From Saposhnikovia divaricata (taxonomy: Eukaryota > Streptophyta > Magnoliopsida > Apiales > Apiaceae), in contig CM071601.1 in NCBI GenBank assembly GCA_036435485.1, forward strand, positions 187,338,939 through 187,402,938: a stretch of 64,000 nucleotides of DNA. The letters run 5' to 3'. Positions 46,540 to 58,767 of the stretch are shown here, in pieces. The notes under the pieces are model-generated. The model made no database searches and was not told the DNA's origin. It worked only from the letters and a program-made list of their open reading frames with translations. Both the position numbers and the translations under genes were made by a program. Each line of letters begins with the position of its first letter. Positions within the stretch are counted from its first letter, which is position 1.

Positions 46540-49027
46540 TTACTTCTCCTTTGGTACCCAAACAAGTTTGGGTCCATGTGGCTTAGAAACAGTTTTATCA
46601 TAAACAGCATGCTTATCAATTTTCTTGATGTTAGTCTTCTTGTCACTGTTAGAAGTCTTAGAATCAGGGTTCTTAGACTTAGGTGACAGAGGCACCTTCC
46701 TAACTTTAGGAGGACTTGAAGACTTTGTTCTTGTGTAGTGTGTGTGAACATTGTGACTGATGCAACCTTCCATGAATTGTCTTCTCAAATTAAAGCAACT
46801 AGTCATTACATTCACGTTACATGGTATACAATCAAATTTATCACAGAAAGGAGAGTCTCTATGTCTTAAAGGCACAGAGCAATCATAGAATGGTTTAGCA
46901 ACACTACCAGATGGTTTCTTGCATGCATGAGTTAAATGATTAGTGCTAAAACAATTTTGAAAAACTTTCCTAGGGGCATTTGGCACATAAGCATAATTGT
47001 TGTCCTTGTTAATCATTCCTGTTTTGTTTCTTTTTACCCACTTTCTTCTCAAACTCATTATTCCCAGCTGAAACAAACTTCACAAATTTCTCAAGTCTAG
47101 GTCTACCTCCTACTGGCCCTTGGCTTTGTTTTTGACATTCTCACTCTTAGAGGATGCTTGTTGTTCATTTGATTGTGCTTATCTTCATCATCTAACATTT
47201 GCTTAATGAGTAAGGCATCCTCATCAATCTCAAGTGTTGGTGTTTTAAATATTGGGGTTTCAGCCTTTTTCAAAACCTGAGGCACTTCCTCTTGAACAAC
47301 AATGTCATCTTCAATGACTGCATAGCCTTTCCTCTTTTTGAGAGTGTCATAATCAAGTCCAATAGCAGCCTTAGGTCTAGCTAGATTTTTCTCATGGTAG
47401 GACTGCAATAGACTAGAGGAATTCTTAAATGTTTTCAATTTAAATTCATTTTCAGCTAGTTCATCCCTAAGAGCTTTCTCAACTTGACTAGCACATAGAA
47501 CCTTATTCTTTAGATATTCGATTTCTTGTTTAAGGTTTTCTACTTGCATAGCAGTTAGTTCTAGTTCCTCATTTCTTTTGTTCAACAGTTCATTCTTAGT
47601 AGACAGTTTAGCAATTTCTTCATTAGCAGCAGTCATACTAGTAGGAATATTAAACATCTCAATAGATAGTTGTTCAACCATAGATTTGTATTCAAAAACA
47701 GACATGTCTATAGTAGTGAGGGATGGTACCTGAGAGTCTGATTCAGATGTTTCTTCCTTGGAGTTGGCCATCAAGGCAAAGTTGCAGAATTCTTGTTCTT
47801 CTCCATCACTGTCAGAATCATCCCAACACTTCCCTTCAGCTATGTAGGCCTTACCTGGTGTATGCTTCTTTAGCAGAGCCTCATACTTAGCTTCAAGCTC
47901 AAGAAACTCCTTATCCTTCTTTTTAGGCTTCTTGCATTCACTGGCAAAATGCCCTAGGTCATTGCATCTATAACATCTCACAGATGACCTATCCACATAG
48001 TTGGTTTTGAATTTGATTTTGTTTGCTTTCACAGGTGCCTTGCTCTTGTTGAATGAATGATTTTGAGATCTAGACTTGAAGGGCTGATTCCTTTTAAATC
48101 TGATGTTTGGGAATTTTCTAGCCATAAAAGCATATGAAGTGTTTTCCATGGCATCCAACTCTTCAAGAGTATAGAACTCATCTTCTTTCTTTTCATCAAC
48201 AGGTTCAGTCACTTCTTCTTCAGTTTCTTCATCATCTACTATCTCTTCTATTCTCAGTTGACTTGTAGAAGCTTCCAGATCTTGAACGGATTTGTTGACA
48301 ATCAAGGCACAGGATGTGTTTATCATTCTGCCTTAGTTGGCTTGGATAACCCTCTTCTGAAGCAACTCAAGCTCATGAGTCTTTAAAACCCCATAGAGCA
48401 CATCATATGTGACTTTGTTCAAATCTCTTTCTCTTAGAGATATGACTCTTTGCTCTAGGTGGTTTGGTGCAGATAGAAGAAACTTCATGTTTAATTCCTT
48501 AGTGCTGTAAACCTTCCCATTCATTTGAAGCTCAGTCACCAGCTTGTGAAATCTCTCAAACATATCAGTAATACTATCTTTGGACTGTTCCATGAAAGCC
48601 TCATACTGTGTGACCAGTATCTGTTTCCTATTCTCTCTTACCTCCTCTGTCCCTTCACATAACACCTCGATGTGGTTCCACATGTCCTTGGCTGATGTGC
48701 ATGATGCTATATTGGCAAACATCGACATATCCATGGAGTCTATGATCAGCAACATGAGATGACTGTCTAGGGCAACCTTTTCCTTCTCTGAGTCCGTCCA
48801 TTTGGATGGCTCTTTTGCCACATATGATCTAGGAATGACTATTGTGCCCACTGTAGATTCAGCAATTTCTTGTTGTGGTACAAATGGACCATTCTTGAGG
48901 ATGTCAGGGTAGAGAGGATTGGCAGCTTTGATGAACAACAACATTTTTATTTTCCAGAGGTTGTAATTCTCTTTGTCGAACTAGGGACCTTCACCGTACC
49001 TGTAGTCTTTGGTGTATTCGAACTCAT
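46540..49027 (-). pseudogene. gag: Copia-2 gag, disrupted
   Basis: The probable start is the ATG at 49027, 30 bases past the primer site. The frame shifts near 48985, then N-Y-N-L-W-K-I-K-M begins the conserved gag domain (48944-48333). A TAA at 48333-48335 interrupts the same frame, which goes on to 47103 with a CCHC knuckle (CYRCNDLGHFASEC, near 47950) and a long coiled coil. At least two more frame changes occur between about 47110 and 47000. The last segment (47076-46540) carries a Cys/His-rich stretch and the terminal G-P-K-L-V-W-V-P-K block. Confidence 0.88.
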
Positions 49028-49056
49028 GATCGTTTTCTGTTTAGATTAAACAGCCT

Positions 49057-49068
49057 GCTCTGATACCA
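49057..49068 (-). other. Primer-binding site of Copia-2
   Basis: The minus strand reads TGGTATCAGAGC, two bases after the 5' LTR, complementary to the canonical initiator tRNA-Met 3' end. Confidence 0.94.
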
Positions 49069-49070
49069 CT

Positions 49071-50351
49071 TATTGAGTATTGAATACAGAATACAGAGGG
49101 GGGTGAATGGATTCTTGAACTTTTCTTTGTTCTTGAATTTTTGCAACAAGATATATGTTGAGTGTGTGAGATAAGTAAGTGCAGATAACAAAGACAAACA
49201 CAACACAATATCACTTTAATCTAATATTTTATTAGATAAAGATTTTGCTACAATCTGTGAATACAAATGATAGTATTCTCAGCTTCGTTTTTCTCAGAGA
49301 GATATTTCTTCTGATCTTATCTCTAAAAACTTATCTGCTAAGGAAGTGAGGATGTATCCTTATAGACATGGATACACCTACTTACTACAAATAAGGTAGG
49401 TAAAACAAACTACTTTCCAGTATGTCTATCTCATTTGAGTAAGAGTCCAAACGGCTACAGATTTGACTTTGCAAAGCCTGTTCAGATCCACTTCTTTAGC
49501 TCCTTGTCCCTTTGTCTTATCTCTCCAAGCTTCTTTGTAGGCTTTCCAATGTGCTTTATAGTACATAGTCAAATAAAGCGTCTTGGCTTGTTGCAGGTTT
49601 CTAACTTGTACAATTCTTCAGTATTTTGTCTCCAAGAATGTATTCGAGAAGTGGCTAAGTGATTGATTCGAGAACTCGAATTGACTTAATCGATAACTCT
49701 GAGTTCTCGAATAGCGTTATATTGACATATCGAATCACTTCTCGAATAGCTCTTTTCTCTGGGACTCCTTGAGATATCGAATAGAGCATTTTGACATATC
49801 GAATCCCTGAGATGTCGAATAGCTTCTTTAGTCCTTGAGATATCGAATAGAGCATTGACTTGTTGACTCTTAGAGAACTTGAATGATGCTTTGACTTGTT
49901 GACTCCATGAGTTCTCGAATAGAGTAATAGACATATCGAATCTCTGAGATATCGAATGAGATATCGAATAGTGTATTCAGAGATATCAAATAGTGTCTTC
50001 TGAGATATCAAATCTCTGACTTCTCGAATGCTAGACTTCTCGAATAGACAAATGTACTTCTCGAATTGGTACTTAGGTAAATTCTTCATTTCTTCAAATC
50101 CCAACTGTGATTATTTGGCAGTCTTTATCTCCTTGCTTGAGGCATGAACCTTGGAACTTCTTTCAAGCATTATTCTTGACTTTATAAGTACAGTTACACA
50201 ACTAGGATTTGATGCCTATTACAAGTACAGAACAAATAGAAACTCTACAACTGGAGGTTCCCTCAGTTAAGAGGTCATGTAGGTAATGCATAGCATTACA
50301 CATACTTAGGCTTGTTATTAGATGTATTCAGGCATGCCTCTGTGACTAATA
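49071..50351 (-). repeat. 5' LTR of Copia-2
   Basis: A partner of 37058-38344 with the same TCGAAT motif array. Its ends are changed: TA where the 3' LTR has TG, and TA where it has CA. Outside it lies the GAAAA target duplication. Confidence 0.92.
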
Positions 50352-50373
50352 GAAAAATCACTAAATTGTCAAG

Positions 50374-53300
50374 ATGATTTGGGTTTTACGTCCGAAGTAC
50401 AGTGATGATTATCGTAAGAGGGTAAAGGACTTTGTTTCGAATGGATTTTCTAATTTTGGGTTAGGAAGTGAACTGAAATGCCCTTGTATAGACTATGCTA
50501 ATCGTTTTTGGCAATCGACAAATGATGTATATGATCATTTGGTACTAAGGGGTCCGTATCCAGAACTTGTCCAATGGATATATGAAATTTCGACCCCGAA
50601 GTACAAAAAAGATAGTGGTGATTGTACTATGGGGTTTGGATTAGGAGATGATTTTGATGAGATGATTCGTAATACCAATACTAATGGTAAAAAAGGAATG
50701 AATAGTCATGCAACAAATTTTTATCGGCATGTTAAGGAGGGGAAACAGCCTTTATACCCGGGATCTAAAAACTTTACTCGTTTAGGTTTTATAGTCAATC
50801 TTTATGAATTAAAGTGCAGACATGGATTTAGTGAGTCTGCCTTTAGTGGTATACTACATTTAATAAAGGAGGCCTTCCCGGATGTAAATTTGCCTCCGTC
50901 TTATAATGTAGCAAAAAATATGATTAGGGAGTTAGGTCTTGATTACCAAAAGATACATGCATGTCCTAATGACTGCATGTTGTATTGTGCTGAAAATGAA
51001 AATAAAACAGAGTGCAAAGTTTGTGGAGTTTCAAGATGGAAAACCTTAAAGTCAGATGCTAAGAATCCAAGTGACAAAAATCCCTGCAAAAGTTATGAGA
51101 TACTTCCCACTGAAACCAAGGCTACAACGCTTGTTCATGTGCAAGGAATATTCTGAATTCATGACCTGGCACTCGGTGGGACGAATGAAAGATGGGAACT
51201 TAAGACATCCAGCTGATGCCGAGGGTTGGAAGTCAATGGATGATAGACATCCAACTTTTGTTGCAGAAATTCGAAATATTAGGTTAGGTTTAGCCTCTGA
51301 TGGCTTTAATCCTTATCGAACAATGGGTCAATCTCACAGCACTTGGCCTGTTGTTCTGGTCAACTATAATCTGCCGCCTTGGCTGATTATGAAACCAGAA
51401 AATTTGATTCTTTCTACTATAATCCCTGGACCTGAATACCCGGGTAACGAGATAGATGTTTATATGCAGCCCCTAATTTCTGAGCTAAAAGAATTATGGG
51501 AAGTAGGTACTGAAACCTACGATGCCTTTCTTGATGAAACATTTACATTACGAGCGAGCCTCCTATGGACCATAAGTGATTTTCCCGGGTATGCACTTTT
51601 ATCGGGTTGGAGCACAAAGGGTAAACTAGGTTGTCCTAACTGTCACTATTGCACATCCTCAACCTATCTAAAGCATAGTCGGAAAGTTTGTTATATGAAC
51701 CATAGGAAATTCCTTCCTCCTGACCACAAGCATTGGTCTGATAAAAGGAGATTCAATGGCGAAGTTGAAACAGATCTCTGTCCACCGCCATTAACTGGAA
51801 TGGACATTGAAGAACTGTTGTGTGGATATTAGAATGATTTTGGGAAGGGGAAGCAGAAGAAGAAGAAGAAGAAGAAGAAAAAGGCAACAGATTGTCTGTG
51901 GAAAAAAAAGTCCATATTTTTCGAATTGCCTTACTTTAGTGGTAATTTACTTAGACACAATTTGGACGTCATGCACATTGAGAAAAACATTTGTGATAAG
52001 ATTTTAGGAACTTTATTAAATATGGGTGGAAAGACGAAAGATCATCTAAACGCCCGTCTAGATTTGCAAGAAATGGGCATTCGTAGTATTCTTCATCCTA
52101 TAAAATCTGCTGATAACAAGCACTATGAAATAAATGTAGCAAATTTTGACATGACAAAAAAGGAAAAGGAAAACTTCTGTTCAGTTTCGTTGAATGCTAG
52201 ACTGCCGTATGGATGTGCTTCTAATATTAGCCATTGCGTACACATGGATGAAAGAAAAGTATTCGGGTATAAAAGCCATGATGCACATTTTATTCTCCAA
52301 TACTTGCTACAATTTGCTGTGATAAAGACGGTAAAAATAGAGGTCGCATTACCCTTGATCAGGTTGGGTGCATTTTTTAGGGGAATATGTGGCAAAGTGA
52401 TTCGCTTGGATGATGTGCAGAAGTTGCAAGAAGAAATTATCGAAATTCTGTGCGAACTCGAGATGAACTTCCCACCGGCATTCTTTGATATTATGGTTCA
52501 TCTGCCTATGCACTTGTGTAAAGAAGTTGAAGTTGGAGGACCAGTCCACCTTAGATGGATGTTTGGGATTGAAAGATATTTGGGTAGATTGAAATCCTAT
52601 GTTCGAAATAAGAGTAAACCAGAAGGTTCCATGGCTGAAGGGTATTTGGTCGAAGAATGCTTAATATTTTGTTCAAGGTTCTTAAAGGATAACGTCGATA
52701 AGAAAACAGAGTAGCAAAAACCAAAGGCTGGGTACCCCATCGGTTCAAGGAGAAACAAGGACGGAAAAGCAATTGACTTGGCAGAGAAAACATGGACTGA
52801 TGCACATCGATATAATCTATTTAATTGTGGTAACATGGAAATCGAGAAGATGATTGAGTATGTCCTCTCATTTTTTTTGTACAATAATATAAAGAATAGG
52901 CTATAGTATTAAAATCCATGTAAATGATTTTTTATTTATATAATGAACTGCAGGGAGCATCGTACTTTGTATGATAATAATAGGAAGTCAAAGAGGTATA
53001 ACAAAGAGAGAACACACACCAAAGAATTCCACAAGTGGTTGAAGGAAGAGGTTGAAAGGAAAAAGGATTGTTCGCTGGAATTGGTTCATTTGGCAAAGGG
53101 TCCTCAACGAGCAGCAAAGAAGTATACGGGTTACATGATTAATGGATTCAGATTTCATACAAAGTAAAGAGATGCTAGGTGAACGACACAAAATAGTGGT
53201 GTAACTTTAACTTCCCTGACCACTAGTTTTGCGAGTGCAAAAGATCAAAACCCTATAGTTGGTGATGTATGTTACTACGGAGCAATTGAAGAAATTATTC

Positions 53301-53695
53301 AAGTTGATTATTGGGGAACGTTGACAGTAGTTCTGTTTAGATGTTGTTGGTACCAAAAGGACAAGGACTGTTGTGGGCTGACAAGAGTAAACATGAATAA
53401 ACTATATCAGGAACATGATCCATTTGTTTTAGCTTCACAAGCAGAGCAAGCTTTCTATATTCAAGATTGTACCGAATCGAATTTGTATTATGTTGTTAAA
53501 AAATCACCAAGGGAGTACAATGATATAGAACAAGGAAATGATGCACTTGAAGAAGTCAGCGGACCTACAATGCATGATGTAGAAGTAAATTTTCAAACGG
53601 GGAATCAAACTGATGATGTCAGTTGGTGTAGAGATGATCTTCCAAGACGACAAATTCCAATTACGCTTGATAAAGAGCAAGATGTGGAAGTCTAG
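50374..53695 (+). pseudogene. CACTA transposase, TNP2/TNPD type, disrupted
   Basis: Encodes the catalytic protein that cuts and joins CACTA ends. Domains in order: transposase-associated zinc-type domain (KCPCIDYAN, residues 35-45); the TNP2 core (PF02992-type) with ACPNDCMLY, F-P-L-K-P-R-L-Q-R, LASDGFNPYRTM, IPGPEYPGN and GWSTKG; a His-rich block LRHNLDVMHIEKN; the DUF4218-like region; then, after an intron at 52858-52953, the DUF4216-like region with INGFRFHT and TQNSGV. Breaks: a frame change in an A5 run near 51078, and stops at 51830, 52712, 53165 and 53180, all in one frame. An (AAG)8 repeat follows the first stop. The start ATG is the first after the acceptor now separated by Copia-2. 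Confidence 0.92.
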
Positions 53696-53926
53696 TGTTT
53701 TAGTTTATTTCATTTAATATTTCATGTTTCTTCTTATAAAATGTTAAACTTCTCCTAGTAATTGTTATGTGAATTCTAGGTTTCCTGTTACTTTCATTGT
53801 CAATTTTGATATTTATGGTTGCTTTTAATTAGTTACTTGATACATGTTTATCGCTTTTCTTAGAAATTGATATTTATGGTTGCTAACCTAATGGACTAAT
53901 ATTTTGTGCTTTCATTTAATTTCAGG

Positions 53927-56802
53927 ATGGTATCAAACACATTTTTTTGTCTCAGATTCTACCACAAGGGACACTTCAAAAAAACCAAGTACCATTGTGG
54001 AACATGTACCAAAATCCCTACTGCTATGGAGTCTGATAGATTCTCATACTCTGTACTTATGGAGCATGTCAAGGATGACGTTGGCTATACTGAAATAGGG
54101 GGTGTTTATGTGAAGAAACCAGGAGGTGGCTGGAAATTACTAAGTAATGATGTAGAAGTCATGGAGCTTGCAAATGGGTTAAAAGTAGGTTCGATGCTAG
54201 ATCTTTATATTGACACAATTGTTGACAAAGGCGATCGAACCTGCAGAGCAGATGCAGCCACATGTAATCATTAGACCAAGGACAAGTTTCTTTGAGAGTA
54301 AACCTTATTTGATTTTAGGTCAACATATATATGACTTGATATTATTTTTGTGTCTCATATAATTCTTTTAATGACTACTACTTCTGGCATAGGTGAAGAT
54401 TTCCATGTGAAGCGAAAGTATGTGACAATTCAAGGCCTTCAGGAAGAACAAAAGCAAAAGAAGAAAGCAAATGACGAGGAGCTGCAGTTGTTGGCAGGGA
54501 AGTCTTCTAAACCTGAAAAACAAGTGTCAAAAACAACTGTAAACAATGCAAAAGAGAGGGTAACTTATAATTTTCACATTTGTAATGATTGTTTTGTAGG
54601 TGTCTAATTGAAAGATTTAATTACTTTTATCAATTTTTTTGAGTTTGTTATAATTTTTGACTCTACCTAGGTTAATATTAATCCCTATGAAGAAGGGAGA
54701 AAGAAGCGAGTGGAAGAAAATGAGGCACGCATTAGAGAGCTGGGATTAAGGCAAATGGCAACTGGTCTAAATCCTACAAAGACTACAAAAAAGAAAAAAG
54801 TAATTGAGGAATATTCTGATTTGGAATTGCCATTTGATAGGGATTATGTTTCCGGACACGATAGCCTAAGTGAAGATGAAGAAGAGCATTCTTACAACAA
54901 GGTATATACTATTAATTAAGTTAGGACTATGTTTCTGAAGATTTTTGTGGCTTTCTGATTTAGAAAATGAATTTTTATTTAGAAAACCAAGAATGATTTT
55001 ACGACAAAGGGGCGATCAGGACCATTAACTCGTTCAAAAGCAGGAAATAATGCTGTGAGTACTCAGGTATAATTTTATGCATTTTATGCATGTTTTTTTA
55101 AGTATCATTTTCTGCATTTTATGTGTATAATTTGACATTTTTTTCATCAGGCTGCTGGTGGAGAACCTGTACCGCCTTCCCCACCACCGCAAAATGAACA
55201 AAGGAGGATGGTATAAGTTTAATTAATGTTGATTATTTATGCTATTTTCAGTTCAATTTACTGCATTATATATGAAGCATATATTTTTTGCATTTTCTAC
55301 GTATCATTTTCTTCATTTTATGCTCTTATTTTGGCTTTGTTTTTTTTATAAGGTTGTTGGTGGAGAACGTATACCGCCTTCCCCACCACCGCCTATTGAA
55401 AAATGGAGGATGGTATAAGCAAAATATATTTTTCCTGCATTTTTTAAGTTTCATTTTCTGCATTTTATGTTCTTATTTTGGCTTTATTTTATTTCTCGAG
55501 GCTACTGATGGACAACTTGTACCACATCCCCCTCCATTGCTTGCTGATCTCCAACAATTTAAACAAATGAAAAGGACACCTTTAAATGATGGAATTGGTT
55601 CCATGGAGGCATACCTGAAAATGCGAAAATGCCACAAGGATCGCGAAGAAGCGGGAAAAGAAAAGGAACATGAGGTGATCACTAATACTGAAGTCGGTGA
55701 GAATTTCGACAACACTACTACACTTGCAGCGGGTATTTATCAAACCTATACATAGAGGAACTACGATGCAAAAGATACTTGGTGGGAATTTATCAAGGTA
55801 AAAACTACTGTATCTTTTAGTTACATAATATATGGATTGTTTTAATTATCTGTAACTAACTATATATAATTTTTTTCGTTTTATTTAGCAAAAGTACATC
55901 ATTCCCGACGAAGGTAAAGATTGGGTGATGAAGTCTATTTGTGAGTCGTGGAGGACATACAAAAGCCGATTCAAGGCACGGTATTACAGCAAATATGAGA
56001 CTGATGAGGATCGGCTGAAAAATAGGCCTCGCAGGATTTCATTAGAACAATTCAAGTTGTTGCTGCACTATTGGGGTGATGAACGTGTGCAAGAAATTGC
56101 TGGAAAAAATGCAGGAAATCGACGAAAACTTAAAGATGCACACAATTCTGGCCGTAGAAGTTTTGCTCAGATTAGGAACGAAATGGTATGGTAATTAGGG
56201 ATAACCGTGTTCGCATTTTATATAGTAGATAGGAGCAGTTTGGTAATTCTTATATGCATATTACTTGATAATTTTACTAACATAAAATCCTTCTTGCTTT
56301 ACTCTATATGTTTTTGCTAGAAAATAAAGAAGGGCATGCCTGAAACACCCACGAAGTCACAGATATACCCTAAAACTCGCAAGGGTCATGAGGTAACAAC
56401 TACTACTTTTATAAATCTATTGCCACAAAATATGTTATGTATATTGAAATTGTTTTAATGTCATATGTTATGTAGGACGATGCTAATGAAGCAGAAGATG
56501 TTATGATGGAATTAGATTTTGAAGCTCATGGGCCAAATTGGTTGGTTGGAAGAAGTGGCAGGACAAGGAAAACAAAGAATATTGATGTGCCGAAAAAAGA
56601 CAGCAAGAAATCAGCAGAATTGGAAAAATTGAGAGAGGAACTTTCTGCTGAAATGGAGGAGAAGATGAACCGTAAACTCAAAAGGATTTTGGAAAAGATA
56701 GCAGAACAGAATCCTACTTTGAAAATTGCTGTTGATGATAAGTTGGGTGCTACTGATGATGAGGAAGAGGCAGGAGATGGAAATGGAACTACTAATGCCT
56801 AA
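53927..56802 (+). pseudogene. CACTA TNPA-type gene, about ten exons
   Basis: Likely encodes the accessory DNA-binding protein of the CACTA element. Exon 1 (from the ATG at 53927) gives a PB1-like domain: FYHKGHFKK, V-G-Y, GGGWKLLSND. Further exons inferred from splice signals lie near 54391-54559, 54671-54901, 54981-55065, 55151-55212, 55354-55414, 55501-55798, 55890-56184, 56321-56391 and 56476-56802. The exon at 55890 holds the plant transposase_24-type domain (W-R-T-Y-K-S-R-F-K, then H-N-S-G-R-R-S-F-A). The last exon is a coiled coil ending in TAA. A TAG at 55753-55755 interrupts exon 7. Three consecutive exons begin with related G-G-E-x-V/I-P-P-S-P-P-P sequences. Exon boundaries are approximate. 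Confidence 0.75.
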
Positions 56803-57496
56803 ATTGTCGCTTATTATCCTTACTTATGTTTAATATTTGGTGAATGTATGAACTAGCTAGACGACGTTGTGTACGAACTATAATGTCGTTTTATTTTGCA
56901 CTTAGCTAGATCCTTAGACGTTTGATGGGTTTTATGCCTTTGTATTATTTTGGATCGGTCGTGGGGATGGTCTTGGTATTATTTTGGACAGGTGGTATTG
57001 ATGTACTAGTTGGATTTGTGTTTGTAATGGTGCCAAGTTATTTTGGTGGATTTTAATTCAAACAAACTAGTCCTGCCCAACTGATTTTAGAAAAGCATTG
57101 CTATTTCCTATAAAAATGTTGTCTTTAATTGTTGTTTTTGTTATAGAAACCATTGCTGTTGTACAAAAGATGTTGCCAATTTTGGTTTAAAATGTTGTCA
57201 TAGCCTACATTTTGCAATGTTTAACAAAAAAAATACTCATGAAAAGCATTGCAATAGGCTATTGCAATGCCAAAAATTTGTTGCTATAGGTCTAAAACCA
57301 TTGCCACATACGGTTTTGGCAATGAATTTTATCGTTGCCATATGGTAGTAAATCCGTTGCTACATAGACATATAGTAACCAGACCAAAGTTAACGCCTGA
57401 TTTTGGCAAAATCATTGCAATAGACTCTACTGCAATGGTTTTAGGTGGTAAAACAACACTTTTAAGTGGTTGCCATATCCAATATATGGTGTAGTG
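56803..57496 (-). repeat. Right subterminal region and terminal inverted repeat of the CACTA element
   Basis: Contains 15 or more short motifs of the kind CCATTGC, TTGCAATG and GTTGCCA between 57100 and 57450, in both orientations. This is the arrangement bound by TNPA-like proteins in other CACTA elements. It ends with the 30-base terminal repeat 57467-57496. Confidence 0.88.
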
Positions 57497-58344
57497 AAAC
57501 ATGTACCATTATATATAATATAGTACAGAATTATATATTAATTTTGTTGATAATTTGAATATACGAATTTTGTAGGTTCAAAATTTTTAAATAATATAAT
57601 TTATTTATAATCAATGTATATAATAGTTGGCCAATAGTTGGCCAACAATACTTTTTACTTAATTGGTAAGTACATTTCTAATTCACATCGTGTAATTATA
57701 ATTTTTTGGAATATGTAATAGCATGTGATTCATATGTAGATGTCATTGGGATTATACTGAACAGAGAAAGCATTGTTTTAAGGGACTTCGTTAACAAGCT
57801 GGGACATAACAGTTACAAACTAAATTCACTATTATAGATGGAATGTTATTAATTTTCTTTCCTTTATCATTTGCATGAAATCTTATCTATAAAAATCTTA
57901 TTGTCTTAATATTCTGTTATGCAAGTTCAAATGTAAATGTAACTTTCTGGGATAATCTAGCAAAATGATTTCACAATTCACTATTAAAAGAAGTGCAATA
58001 TCTAGTGATTATTATCTTCGGTAGCTGCAAATGCGGAATTTGGAATGGTAAGAGCGAATGCAGATGATTTATTATCATCCAATCATTTTAGCAAATGATT
58101 TATTCTTATTTTCCATTATGCAGATGAAGTGGATTTATCCAATGTAGCTACTACAACATTTTACCTAAACTATGATCATCAAAGTGTCAAAGAAATCAGG
58201 AAAATGTAGGATAATATTAAGAATGAATACAATCAACTCTAATATTATAAAACAAATTCTTTTTCAACCTCGCTCTTTCAGGTTATCCATGCCAAGCTTT
58301 TCACAGAAATTACTAGTAAAACAGAAAAATTAGCAAAAGAAATA
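57497..58344. other. Intergenic, no gene seen
   Basis: AT-rich flank of the CACTA element. 57537-57640 resembles the interior of the Helitron at 35484-36029. No ORF of note was found. Confidence 0.5.
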
Positions 58345-58767
58345 AACATACCCTAGCATACCAGCAAACACAAGTTAGCAAATAAATATTAGAATAACAG
58401 AAGAAAATTACAACATCATAAACCTACACAAAATGACAACATCATAAACCAACACAAAAATACATAACCTAAGCACGGATTTCAAAACATGACCTAGGAC
58501 TTGCTCGACAACATGAAACCTGAAACTACCTTGAAAATTTGATAATTTATTGAAATTGTAGAATGTTTGTATAAGGCCACGTGTTAATCATAAAATTGCA
58601 ATTTTTTTTCCTCTAAACTTGGTTAACTTATTCGATTTTAGTTGGTTATATACAGAAAAATAAGAAAGTGGTAAAAGAAGTAATAAAGTCATGATCATCT
58701 TCCCAATTCCGCTTTTCTGACTCAAGGAAATGAGCATTCCTGTTGACGATAATTTTGTTGCTTAAAT

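Larger units (their letters stand above)
37058..50351 (-). mobile_element. Copia-2, 13.3-kb Ty1/copia element with a long extra ORF
   Basis: A minus-strand element with LTRs of 1,287 and 1,281 bp and a GAAAA target duplication (37053-37057 and 50352-50356). In element order: 5' LTR (49071-50351), primer site, gag, pol lacking protease, a 0.5-kb gap, an extra ORF of about 1,585 codons, polypurine tract, 3' LTR (37058-38344). By eye the LTRs differ at roughly 20 positions plus a 6-base gap, so it is older than Copia-1. A third ORF after pol is the hallmark of SIRE-type copia elements. It lies inside the CACTA element, splitting the leader of its transposase. Confidence 0.95.
36115..57496 (+). 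mobile_element. CACTA (En/Spm) DNA transposon containing a nested copia element
   Basis: The left end CACTACACCATAGATTGG (36115) and the right end, whose complement is CACTACACCATATATTGG (57496), agree at 28 of 30 bases. AAA flanks both sides, a 3-bp duplication as expected for CACTA, though weak because the left flank is a longer A run. Subterminal regions carry many short TTGCAATG/ATTGC motifs, as needed for TNPA-type binding. Inside are a TNP2-type transposase gene and a multi-exon TNPA-type gene, both in plus orientation. Without the 13.3-kb Copia-2 insertion the element is about 8.1 kb, a normal size for an autonomous CACTA. Stops and a frameshift in the transposase make it inactive now. 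Confidence 0.95.
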
